Source: Desulfocapsaceae bacterium
GTDB taxonomy: Bacteria > Desulfobacterota > Desulfobulbia > Desulfobulbales > Desulfocapsaceae
NCBI GenBank assembly: GCA_028697885.1
Contig: JAQVER010000022.1
Location: forward strand, 1-45,231
DNA: 45,231 nt
Direction: 5' to 3'
The notes beneath the pieces were generated by a model that saw only the letters and a list, made by a program, of their open reading frames with translations, was not told the origin of the DNA and did no database searches. This document shows, in pieces, positions 8,985-16,361 of the stretch. Positions within the stretch are counted from its first letter, which is position 1, and every line of letters starts with the position of its first letter. The position numbers were made by a program, and so were the translations under genes.

Positions 8985-9065
8985 ACTTTTAATCTCGCGC
9001 AGAGACGCAGAGGCGCGGAGAAAAGCTTTTTTTCTCTCCCAGTGTCTCTGCACGAGAAACTTTTC
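8985..9065. repeat. Intra-operon inverted repeat (GCAGAGACGCAGAG type)
   Basis: TCTCGCGCAGAGACGC (8993-9008) and GTGTCTCTGCACGAGA (9042-9057) are inverted repeats with 14 of 16 pairs, each flanked outside by an AAACTTTT-like motif. The interior has GCAGAGGCGCGGAG. This sequence type is, from memory, a widely scattered intergenic repeat in many bacterial phyla. Here it sits between hypA and hypB, so it will be transcribed and can fold into a long hairpin. Confidence 0.6.
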
Positions 9066-9086
9066 GACCAGTCACCTCTACCCTGC

Positions 9087-9431
9087 TTACTCCATTTCTA
9101 CCTGGTTGAGGATGATGGTGTCTCCTCCCTCGGGAATGAGGAGGGTCTCGTTACATTTTGGACAATGGTCCGGGCGAACGAGTGCTGCTTGTTTGTACGC
9201 GCAGCGAATACATTGATAAGTTGCCGGCGGGTTTATTATGATCAGTTTCGCCCCCTTGGTTAGGCTGTCTTCCGCCGAGAGGATATCAAAGCCAAACTGG
9301 AATGAGTCGATCACCACCCCGGAGAGCGGGCCGATATCGAGAGTGACGGTGATAACCCGTTTCTTGTTATGCTCAGCGGCCAGGCTAGCCAGTTGGGCGA
9401 GCAGGGCCTGAACCAGTGACATCTCATGCAT
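9087..9431 (-). CDS. hypA: Hydrogenase nickel chaperone HypA
   Basis: A 114-aa protein starting MHEMSL, whose His2 binds Ni, with a zinc-ribbon pair CIRC...CPKC in the C-terminal half (about residues 73-92). HypA works with HypB in Ni insertion. The frame is open upstream to 9584, but the MHEMSL start and family length (about 113 aa) set the start at 9431. It overlaps the end of the maturation protease gene by 8 bases, so the two are translationally coupled. Confidence 0.95.
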   Translation of the reverse strand: MHEMSLVQALLAQLASLAAEHNKKRVITVTLDIGPLSGVVIDSFQFGFDILSAEDSLTKGAKLIIINPPATYQCIRCAYKQAALVRPDHCPKCNETLLIPEGGDTIILNQVEME

Positions 9432-9948
9432 GGTGCACGACCTTCGCTGTTGCCTGAAGCTTTGCAATAATGGTGTGACCGGCCTTGCGCAGCCGGTCCA
9501 CGATCCGTTCGGCAATCTCCTTGACCCTTGGGGCCACCTGGGGTGACAGCTCCATGGAGGTCTGCAGGTCAGCGGGTACAACACAGAAAAACTCTACGCT
9601 CTCAGGTTGGCAGTCGCGGAATTTACAGATCTCCAGCATCTCCAGCAGACCCAATTGGTGCGGGGACATCTTTCTGGGTATGGTACCGGCGCCGATATCT
9701 TTACTGTTGAAACAATAAACGGATCCTGGTGCGGTATCCATGTCAATCACATCAATGACCAGGATCGGGTCACATTCCTCGAGAAAAGGGGCCATGTAGA
9801 TGCCGGCGGTGCCGGCATCGTTGAGCTGGATAGTTTCCGGAAAGCTATAATTCTGCTCCAGATAATGGATCGTATGGATACCAAAACCTTCATCCGAAAG
9901 CAGCAGATTACCAATTCCGAGAATCCCCGCCTTTTTTTGTTCTATCAT
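9424..9948 (-). CDS. Hydrogenase maturation endopeptidase (HyaD/HybD family)
   Basis: A 174-aa protease that removes the C-terminal tail of the [NiFe] hydrogenase large subunit after Ni insertion. The N-terminal GIGNLLLSDEGFG motif carries the first Ni-sensing acidic residue, VIDVIDMD the second, and MSPHQLG the His. Its target is present in this operon: the large subunit ends in DPCIACAVH followed by a 15-residue tail. It lies 13 bases after hypE and overlaps hypA. Confidence 0.93.
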   Translation of the reverse strand: MIEQKKAGILGIGNLLLSDEGFGIHTIHYLEQNYSFPETIQLNDAGTAGIYMAPFLEECDPILVIDVIDMDTAPGSVYCFNSKDIGAGTIPRKMSPHQLGLLEMLEICKFRDCQPESVEFFCVVPADLQTSMELSPQVAPRVKEIAERIVDRLRKAGHTIIAKLQATAKVVHHA

Positions 9949-9961
9949 TTTTTATGTACCC

Positions 9962-11053
9962 TCAGCAGATTCGTGGCAGGGGGGCACCGTGCAGGGGTGT
10001 TATCACCCTTGTTCCCCCAATAGTTGTTTTGAGTGTGACCCGGCCGGGATCGCCGGTCAGGGACGGCCTAGTGTCGCTCGCTCCATGGATGGATGAAGAG
10101 CGACCGCCGGATGTCACGGTGCCGATAATGGCGGCCTCTGCCCCTTCTGGACAGGCCTGCATAAGAGCCAGGGCCTGCTCGGCGACTTCAGGGGCGACCA
10201 GGGCCAGGCATTTTCCTTCATTGGCCAGATAGAGTGGGTCAAGACCCAGGATCTCACAGGCCGCTCGCACTTCCGTACGCACCGGGATGCGGGATTCTTC
10301 GATTTCAATCATCAGGCCGGAGCTTCCGGCAATCTCGCAGAGGGTAGTGGCAACTCCGCCCCGGGTCGGGTCACGCAGGGTATGGACGCTGCCTGGAGGC
10401 AGACCGGCAAGCAGCCTCTGGACCAACGCGTGCAGGGCCATGGAGTCACTGCGCAGATCTCCAGCCAGGGCAATGCCGGCCCTGCGGGTCATGATGGTGA
10501 TTCCATGGTCGCCCATGGAGCCGGAAAGGATGATCTTGTCTCCCGCTTGAGCCCTGGTGGCAGAGATCTCCACCCCATCTGCCACCAGACCGATCCCGGA
10601 GGTGTTGATGAAGATCTTGTCGGCCTTGCCCCGGGGCACAACCTTGGTGTCGCCGGTGACAATGGGCACACCGCTGTTTTGCGAGGCGTCCCGGATGGAG
10701 ATGATGATCCGCTCCAAGTCAACGAGCGGCAGCCCTTCTTCCAGGATCAGCCCTAAGCTCAGGCAGAGCGGCCTCGCACCGCGCATGGCCAGGTCGTTGA
10801 TGGTGCCGTGCACGGCAAGCGTTCCGATATCGCCCCCAGGAAAGAAGATGGGATCGACCACGTAGCTGTCAGTGGTAAACGCCAACCGGCCCGGCTGGTT
10901 GTCCATGACGGCGGAATCTTCCAGGGCTGACAGGACCTTGTTGCCCAGGTGCTTCAGGAAAAGGCTGCTGATCAGCTCCTGGCTGGCCAGTCCGCCGCTG
11001 CCGTGGTCAAGAAGGATGGTTTCTGCTCTATGTGGTGAAATATTTTGTGTCAT
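9962..11053 (-). CDS. hypE: Carbamoyl-phosphate-derived cyanide ligand enzyme HypE
   Basis: HypE dehydrates the thiocarboxamide on its C-terminal Cys to thiocyanate, the source of the CN ligands of the Ni-Fe site. The 363-aa product ends in PRIC with the required terminal Cys. The PurM-like N-terminal ATP-binding part shows DHGSGG, TTDSYVVDPIFFPGGDIG and NDLAMRGARP. A segment rich in Ser/Gly/Arg (about residues 309-332) before GRVTLKTTIGGTR is somewhat longer than I expect for HypE; this is an impression and not an alignment. It follows hypD by 21 bases, a spacer that contains one copy of a 16-bp direct repeat. Confidence 0.95.
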   Translation of the reverse strand: MTQNISPHRAETILLDHGSGGLASQELISSLFLKHLGNKVLSALEDSAVMDNQPGRLAFTTDSYVVDPIFFPGGDIGTLAVHGTINDLAMRGARPLCLSLGLILEEGLPLVDLERIIISIRDASQNSGVPIVTGDTKVVPRGKADKIFINTSGIGLVADGVEISATRAQAGDKIILSGSMGDHGITIMTRRAGIALAGDLRSDSMALHALVQRLLAGLPPGSVHTLRDPTRGGVATTLCEIAGSSGLMIEIEESRIPVRTEVRAACEILGLDPLYLANEGKCLALVAPEVAEQALALMQACPEGAEAAIIGTVTSGGRSSSIHGASDTRPSLTGDPGRVTLKTTIGGTRVITPLHGAPLPRIC

Positions 11054-11069
11054 AACAAGTGATTGTCTG
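11054..11069. repeat. 16-bp direct repeat, copy 1 (hypD-hypE spacer)
   Basis: AACAAGTGATTGTCTG occurs here, directly before the hypE start, and again with one mismatch at 13024-13039 before the DUF2971 gene. The core ACAA-N4-TTGT is a small palindrome. See the cassette finding. Confidence 0.7.
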
Positions 11070-11074
11070 AATAA

Positions 11075-12169
11075 TTATCTTGTGTGATTTCCATAGGTAA
11101 ACCAGGCGCTGCAGGTTCCTTCGCTGGAGACCATGCAGGGGCCGATGGGGCTTGACGGGGTGCAGCGCCTGCCAAAGAGCGGGCAGGTGGGCGGCGTGGT
11201 GATCCCTTTGAGAATCTGTCCGCACAGGCAACCCGGCGGCTCCTTTGATTCCGGTACGGTAATCGATAAACGGGACTGGGCGTCAAACCCGGCAAATTCC
11301 TTCCTGATGGCAAGACCACTGCCGCCAATGATTCCAAGTCCGCGCCATTCCATGTCCACCGGTTCAAAGATGGTGTCCACCATCGATCTTGCCCGGGGGT
11401 TGCCTTCCCAGGTGACGGCCCGGGTGTAGGCGTTTTTCACTTCCGCCCGCCCTTCACTGATCTGTCTGGCCATGAGGATCAGGGCCTGGAGGATATCGGT
11501 GGGTTCAAAACCGCCGACCACGCAGGCCAGATGGTTCTCTTCCGCCAGAGGCTGATAGGCCGCCGCGCCGATGATACTGCTCACATGGCCGGGGCAGAGC
11601 AGGCCGTCAATTCCAAGGGCCGGATCGCCGAGCAGGGCCATGAGCGGCGGGAGCATGGTCTTGTGGGTGGAGAAGACCATGAAGTTGTCAATGTTCTGTT
11701 GCCTGGCGGCGAGGATGGTAGCGGCAATGCCGGGGGTGGTTGTCTCAAAGCCGATGCCGGGAAAGATCACCTGTTCAGCCGGATTCTGGCGTGCCAGCTC
11801 CAGTCCATCCATGGGTGAATAGACCACATCAATCTTCGCGCCCCGCGCCCGGGCATGAGCCAGGGTGGCCCCGTTGCTGCCGGGTACCCGGAACAGATCA
11901 CCAAAGACGGCGAGGTGTGTTCCCGGTAGCTCGGCCATCTGCAGGAAGGCGTCAATATGGGAGGCCGAGGTGACACAGACCGGGCATCCGGGGCCGGAGA
12001 TGAGTTCAATTGCCGGGGGCAGCATGGCGCGCAGGCCGCTGCGGAAGATGGCCATGGTGTGGGTGCCGCACACCTCCATGACCCGGAACGGCTTGGTAGT
12101 GGCTGCGGTCAGCTCGTGCAACAGTTGGGTGGTCAGCTCAGGATCCCGGAATTCGTCAACATATTTCAT
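11075..12169 (-). CDS. hypD: Fe(CN)2CO assembly scaffold HypD
   Basis: HypD is the iron-sulphur scaffold on which, with HypC, the Fe(CN)2CO group is assembled. The 364-aa product shows VCGTHTMAIFRSGL, GPGCPVCVT, an internal GIGFETTTP region, and a C-terminal cluster of Cys (PPGCLCGQIL, TCPLFGRRC, GPCMVSSEG) for the 4Fe-4S cluster and the substrate Cys pair. Length and start match the family. It is now separated from its usual partner hypC by the DUF2971 insertion. Confidence 0.95.
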   Translation of the reverse strand: MKYVDEFRDPELTTQLLHELTAATTKPFRVMEVCGTHTMAIFRSGLRAMLPPAIELISGPGCPVCVTSASHIDAFLQMAELPGTHLAVFGDLFRVPGSNGATLAHARARGAKIDVVYSPMDGLELARQNPAEQVIFPGIGFETTTPGIAATILAARQQNIDNFMVFSTHKTMLPPLMALLGDPALGIDGLLCPGHVSSIIGAAAYQPLAEENHLACVVGGFEPTDILQALILMARQISEGRAEVKNAYTRAVTWEGNPRARSMVDTIFEPVDMEWRGLGIIGGSGLAIRKEFAGFDAQSRLSITVPESKEPPGCLCGQILKGITTPPTCPLFGRRCTPSSPIGPCMVSSEGTCSAWFTYGNHTR

Positions 12170-12268
12170 GGGTTATGTTTTGCTTAGACTTTATTTGACA
12201 TGATTTTGGAAAAAGATCAGAGTTAATTTCACACCTTGCTTATTCATATAGTCAGGAAGCATATATAA

Positions 12269-13025
12269 CCCGCCAAACCGATGGCTTTATCTGGATTCAA
12301 ACTTCAGGAGTTTAACGTCCCGGCTCACCAGATCCGGTTGTTGGATCAATTCTTAATTTTTGTGGATTTGAACCTTTCCTGCTTTACGATATTAAAAGAT
12401 CGAAATGCTAAACGAGATTTAATTACTTTTATTTCCTTACCAGTTGGCAACTTGTCTTTAATGTCTTCAGTTTGCAGTTCACATAACGGCCCAAGAATTA
12501 TCCCTTGTAAAGAGATATCGTCATTTAATGGATGAAACAAAATGTTTTCATTTTTAATACAATCGCTTTGATTACAAATAATCCTAATTTCTTCTTCATA
12601 GTGCCAAGATTCAAATTTTGTGAGCCAAAGCCCTTTTGTTTCTTCTCTGTTGATAGATTTTTTTAAGATTTTTTCTTTCCAATCAATGTTGAACCTAACC
12701 TTACTGTATGTGACAGGTAGTGCGAATTCATCTTTAATATAAAATTCTAATGCAACTCCCTTGTGTTTATTGGCATAATGGCTCCAGAGGAGAGGATTTT
12801 TCCAATTTTTACTGAAACATAATAGCCCATACTTACCTGCCATAAATTCTTTAAATGTGTTAGCCATGTTTCTGGAGTCAGGATCTGGTTGATCAGCTGC
12901 CAATAATTCAAAGGGATCATTAAGATCTTTGAATAAAGATAATTTCATACGTTGGTCTGACAAAACATCCAATGCGTATTTTTCTGAAATAAAATGATAT
13001 GCGATCATTATTTTTTGGGATTTAA
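12269..13025 (-). mobile_element. Putative solitary integron-type gene cassette carrying the DUF2971 gene
   Basis: On the - strand a G|TTAAAT site (GTTRRRY consensus) lies 17 bases before the DUF2971 start. After its stop codon, ATCCAAC (RYYYAAC consensus, 12340-12346) overlaps the stop, then about 70 bases of partly self-complementary DNA follow and end in G|TTATAT at 12269. Within it ATCTGG pairs CCAGAT, AACCG pairs CGGTT, and AAACT pairs AGTTT. A circularised cassette would have R' = GTTAAAT, pairing 5 of 7 with R''. Size (757 bp), short 5' leader, stop inside the attC-like site and AT-rich content all fit a gene cassette. No integrase is in the window, the fold is imperfect (1 against 8 unpaired bases at one bulge), and no covariance model was run, so this is a hypothesis. 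Confidence 0.4.
12346..13008 (-). CDS. DUF2971 domain protein inserted in the hyp operon
   Basis: A 220-aa protein with the DUF2971 hallmarks LLCFSKNWKNPLLWSHYANKHKGVALEF (residue positions about 62-89) and WHYEEEIRI (about 134-142). There is no signal peptide or membrane segment. The biochemical role of the family is not established to my knowledge; related genes are found in accessory and mobile regions. Base composition is sharply different: a sampled line of the gene is about one-third G+C, while flanking hyp genes are well over half. It is not part of known hydrogenase maturation, so I infer acquisition by transfer. It has no strong Shine-Dalgarno sequence and probably depends on the operon transcript or read-through. 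Confidence 0.8.
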   Translation of the reverse strand: MIAYHFISEKYALDVLSDQRMKLSLFKDLNDPFELLAADQPDPDSRNMANTFKEFMAGKYGLLCFSKNWKNPLLWSHYANKHKGVALEFYIKDEFALPVTYSKVRFNIDWKEKILKKSINREETKGLWLTKFESWHYEEEIRIICNQSDCIKNENILFHPLNDDISLQGIILGPLCELQTEDIKDKLPTGKEIKVIKSRLAFRSFNIVKQERFKSTKIKN

Positions 13026-13039
13026 CAAGTTATTGTCTG
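13024..13039. repeat. 16-bp direct repeat, copy 2 (before the DUF2971 gene)
   Basis: AACAAGTTATTGTCTG matches copy 1 at 11054-11069 in 15 of 16 positions and has the same orientation. Its left end overlaps the proposed cassette boundary (13025/13026). Confidence 0.7.
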
Positions 13040-13083
13040 GTTTCTATATATCACTCTCAGTGAGTGTGAAAGACGCCATCATT

Positions 13084-13350
13084 TTAGGGAACTTGATCTG
13101 ACCGGACAAGCCCGTCGGCCATTTCCCGCATCAGTTTCAGGTTGATCTTCGCCTCGCCGGGGTCAAGGGTGTGGATGGCAAAACCGGCGTGGATGATGAG
13201 GTAGTCGCCGACCTGCGGCCAGCGATCGACGATATCGAGACGGGTCTCGCGGCGGATGCCGTCGGCGTCGACCACGGCGATTTGTTCGGTGAGAAAATCA
13301 TCGGCGTCGCCTCGGATTTCAATGACCTGCATGGGTATTGCCAGACACAT
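13084..13350 (-). CDS. hypC: Hydrogenase maturation chaperone HypC
   Basis: An 88-aa chaperone starting MCLAIPMQV; the Cys2 exposed after Met removal binds the iron of the Fe(CN)2CO unit and the large-subunit precursor. The HAGFAIHTLDPGEA segment is typical. It overlaps the 3' end of hypF by 32 bases (13319-13350) in another frame, a tight coupling within the operon. In most operons hypD follows directly; here the DUF2971 insertion intervenes. Confidence 0.95.
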   Translation of the reverse strand: MCLAIPMQVIEIRGDADDFLTEQIAVVDADGIRRETRLDIVDRWPQVGDYLIIHAGFAIHTLDPGEAKINLKLMREMADGLVRSDQVP

Positions 13351-15694
13351 ACCGTAATCCTCCTATAACTGCCTGTCCCAGAGAGATTCCCCCGTCGTTC
13401 ACCGGAACCTGCTGACCGGTGAAGACCTGAAAACCGTCCTGTTCCAGGGCCTGAAAAAGACCTTCCATGATAATTCTGTTCTGCAGACACCCCCCGGAGA
13501 GCACCACGGTACGGATACCGCTGGTGACTGCAAGCTTTCTGATTGTGATCACCAGGCTGTCGATCAGCCAGCGGTGAAACCCCATGGCCAGTTCGGCAAT
13601 TGATTTCCCGGCCTCTTGGTCACGGAGCATTTGCCGGATGAACGGGCTGCTGTCGATGATGAAGAGTCCGTTGTCTGCCACCGGTTCTTCTGCTCTTTGT
13701 CGCTGTTCTTCTGGCCTCTGCCATTGCCGGGCGAAGGCCTCCACTTCCATGGCGGCCTGACCTTCAAAGTCGGAGTCCAAGCGGATGCCAAGCAGGGCGG
13801 CGATTGCATCAAACAAACGGCCGCAACTTGAGGTGAGCGGACTGTTGAAACCATTCTGCATCATGGTGAGGACAGCTGTCCTTTTTTCTTCCGGAATACC
13901 AATAAGTGGGGGTGGCAGTCGTGATTCTTCCAAACATTCTGCGCCAAAGGTGCGATACAGGGCCGAAAACCCCATGCGCCATGGTTGCTCGGCGGCTGCA
14001 TCGCCACCTGGCAGGGGCAGGGGTGCCAGACAGCCGCGCCGGATAAAATCGCTGCGCGTCACCTCCAGGATCTCTCCACCCCAGATGGTGCCATCGGGGC
14101 CAAGTCCTGTACCGTCAAGGATAATGGCCAGAACCTTGTCCTGCAACCCATGTTCGGCCATCACCGCTACGGCATGGGCATGGTGATGCTGGACCAGTAT
14201 CCGTGGTAAACCCAGCTCCCGTTCCAGTTCTTGTCCATGCCGACTGCTCAGATAATCAGGATGGAGGTCGCAGACTACCAGTTGTGGCCGGGTCTCCAGA
14301 AGCTCCTGCAAATGATAGATGCTTTCTTTGAAAAAAGCCAGTGATTCCATATTGGCAAGATCCCCAATATGCTGGCTGATAAAGGCCATATCATCCCGCA
14401 CCAGACAGAAGGTGTTCTTCAGACCGCTGCCGCAGGCAAGCAGGGGCGGCAGAGATTGGGCAAGCGGAATAGGGTTCGGCACATATCCTCGGGCGCGGCG
14501 CAGCAGTCTGGTACTGCCCTGCATGATGCGGATAACCGAGTCATCAATCCGGGTCACAATCTCACGGTTATGCAGGAGAAAGAAATCGGCAATATCGCCC
14601 AAGCGGGATATTGCCTCTTCATTGCCGGTGCATAGCGGCTCGCCGTTGCGGTTGCCGCTGGTCATGACCAGGGCCTGCGGGCAGCCGGGGGTGGCGAACA
14701 GCAGGTGGTGCAGTGGGGTGTAGGGCAGCATGATCCCTATCTCTCCCATGCCCGGCGCCAGATTGGCAGCCAGTGAAGCCGTCTCTTTTCTAAGCAGGAG
14801 GACAATGGGGTGGGCCGGGCTGGTAAGGGTCTCGCTGGCCATAGGTGACAGAGCACAAATCCTGCCTGCGGCCTCAAGGTCTGCCACCATGATGGCCAGG
14901 GGTTTACTCCTGCGTTGTTTTCGCTTGCGGAGGAGTGCTACTGCGGCTTCTGAACCGGCATCAACTACCAGGTGAAAACCGCCCATCCCGCGAATGGCGA
15001 CAATAGAGCCATCGTTCAGGGCCTGGATAGTTTCAGTTACAGGCTCATGGCAGGGAATCTGTTCACCGGTACAGTCATGCCAGCTGATCTGCGGCCCGCA
15101 TTGGGGACAGGCATTGGGCTGGGCATGAAAGCGCCGGTTGTCGGGATCGTCATATTCGGCCTGACATTTCCTGCACATGGGGAAGGAGTGCATGGAGGTT
15201 CCGGGGCGATCATAGGGGATGGAGCTGACGATGGTGAAACGAGGGCCGCAGTTGGTGCAGTTGATAAAGGGGTAGCGATAACGTCGATCTGCCGGATCCA
15301 CAAGTTCCTTCCGGCAATCGTCGCAGAGGGCGATATCGGCCGGGATCATAGTTTGGCTGGCGTGCTCGCTGCTGCTTGCAAGAATAGCGAAGGCCTGCTT
15401 GTCTGCTATCGGAAGTTTTCTTTGGCTGATAGAGGAGATGCGGGCCAGAGGTGGGGCCTCCTCGCTCAGGGCCTGCAGAAAATTATCAAGATCAGTGGCC
15501 AAGCCCTCCGCCTGAATAACCACCCCCCGACTGGTGTTGGCAATGGTTCCGCCGATGTTGAAGTCTCTGGCCAGACGATAAACAAAAGGGCGGAACCCTA
15601 CTCCCTGCACGGTGCCTTGAACGGTGAGTTCCACCCCTTTTCTTTCCTGTGGAAGAGAATGCGGCTCTGTCCCGAGGCAGGACAAAGCTGTCAT
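13319..15694 (-). CDS. hypF: Carbamoyltransferase HypF
   Basis: HypF converts carbamoyl phosphate and ATP to carbamoyl adenylate and loads it on HypE. The 791-aa protein has an N-terminal acylphosphatase domain (VQGTVQGVGFRPFVYRLA, about 25-45), two zinc fingers (CDDC...CTNC and CRKC...CPQC, about 125-200), a YrdC-like nucleotide domain (about 210-390) and a Kae1-like C-terminal domain with VQHHHAHAVAVMAEHGL and a terminal NDGGISLGQA. The ATG overlaps the cytochrome b stop codon as ATGA (4 bases), showing translational coupling. Confidence 0.96.
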   Translation of the reverse strand: MTALSCLGTEPHSLPQERKGVELTVQGTVQGVGFRPFVYRLARDFNIGGTIANTSRGVVIQAEGLATDLDNFLQALSEEAPPLARISSISQRKLPIADKQAFAILASSSEHASQTMIPADIALCDDCRKELVDPADRRYRYPFINCTNCGPRFTIVSSIPYDRPGTSMHSFPMCRKCQAEYDDPDNRRFHAQPNACPQCGPQISWHDCTGEQIPCHEPVTETIQALNDGSIVAIRGMGGFHLVVDAGSEAAVALLRKRKQRRSKPLAIMVADLEAAGRICALSPMASETLTSPAHPIVLLLRKETASLAANLAPGMGEIGIMLPYTPLHHLLFATPGCPQALVMTSGNRNGEPLCTGNEEAISRLGDIADFFLLHNREIVTRIDDSVIRIMQGSTRLLRRARGYVPNPIPLAQSLPPLLACGSGLKNTFCLVRDDMAFISQHIGDLANMESLAFFKESIYHLQELLETRPQLVVCDLHPDYLSSRHGQELERELGLPRILVQHHHAHAVAVMAEHGLQDKVLAIILDGTGLGPDGTIWGGEILEVTRSDFIRRGCLAPLPLPGGDAAAEQPWRMGFSALYRTFGAECLEESRLPPPLIGIPEEKRTAVLTMMQNGFNSPLTSSCGRLFDAIAALLGIRLDSDFEGQAAMEVEAFARQWQRPEEQRQRAEEPVADNGLFIIDSSPFIRQMLRDQEAGKSIAELAMGFHRWLIDSLVITIRKLAVTSGIRTVVLSGGCLQNRIIMEGLFQALEQDGFQVFTGQQVPVNDGGISLGQAVIGGLRYVSGNTHAGH

Positions 15695-16341
15695 TTAATA
15701 CTGCGTGGCCTGAATTTATTGCCTGTAAAGATGGAGGAGGTAATTCCGTCCGGGTGTTTCAGGTCATTCCAGATCACCAGATAAATATGGATCAGGGCAA
15801 AGACGATAAAGTACCACATCATGAGATGATGTTCAAAACGGGCATGTTGTTGCGTGCCAAAGAGCATGACTCCCCATTTCTGCCAGAACACGCTCTCCGG
15901 AAGCCGCAGGTAAAAACCGCTGGCCATCTGGAACAGGGCAACGATGATGGTCAGGACATAGATGACACCGGCCACGACGTTGTGGCCCAGTCGCTCTTCA
16001 TCCTGACAGTCATGTAGATAGCTGTAAGAACAGAGGGTGGTGGACATATTTTTGATATTGCGCGAGGTGACGGGCAGCAGATCCAGGATGCGTTCATGAC
16101 GATTGCCAAAGATCAGAAGGAAAATCCTGACCAGAATGGCTGCGGTGAACAGATAGCCCGCCAGACTATGGATGTTGCGCATGGTCAGCATGGGATAGAG
16201 GCCGGTGCCTTCCAGAGTGGTCAGGGTCCAAGGCGTGTTGATGTAGAAGCCAGTGATTGCGAGCGTGACAACGGAGCTGACAAGAGACCAATGGTACAGT
16301 CGAAGCAAGATGCTCCAGACATAGTGTTTCTCATAAATCAT
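15691..16341 (-). CDS. cybH: [NiFe] hydrogenase b-type cytochrome subunit
   Basis: A 216-aa integral membrane dihaem cytochrome b that passes electrons from the periplasmic hydrogenase to the quinone pool. Four hydrophobic helices are visible, with candidate haem ligands in RLYHWSLV (His17), NIHSLAGY and the fourth helix (HHLMMWYFIVFALIHIYLV). Its place directly after the large subunit matches hydABC/hyaABC-type uptake hydrogenase operons. GGAGAGGAG lies a few bases before the ATG. Confidence 0.93.
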   Translation of the reverse strand: MIYEKHYVWSILLRLYHWSLVSSVVTLAITGFYINTPWTLTTLEGTGLYPMLTMRNIHSLAGYLFTAAILVRIFLLIFGNRHERILDLLPVTSRNIKNMSTTLCSYSYLHDCQDEERLGHNVVAGVIYVLTIIVALFQMASGFYLRLPESVFWQKWGVMLFGTQQHARFEHHLMMWYFIVFALIHIYLVIWNDLKHPDGITSSIFTGNKFRPRSIK

Positions 16342-16361
16342 GATTGTCTCCTCTCCCAGAA

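Noticed and set aside
11054..11075. The hypD-hypE spacer as an attC site
   Set aside because: It has a GTTATG end like the reconstructed site but no RYYYAAC partner and no long stem.
12281..12535. 84-codon + strand frame beside hypD
   Set aside because: It overlaps the DUF2971 gene antisense and the attC-like tract; no start signal.
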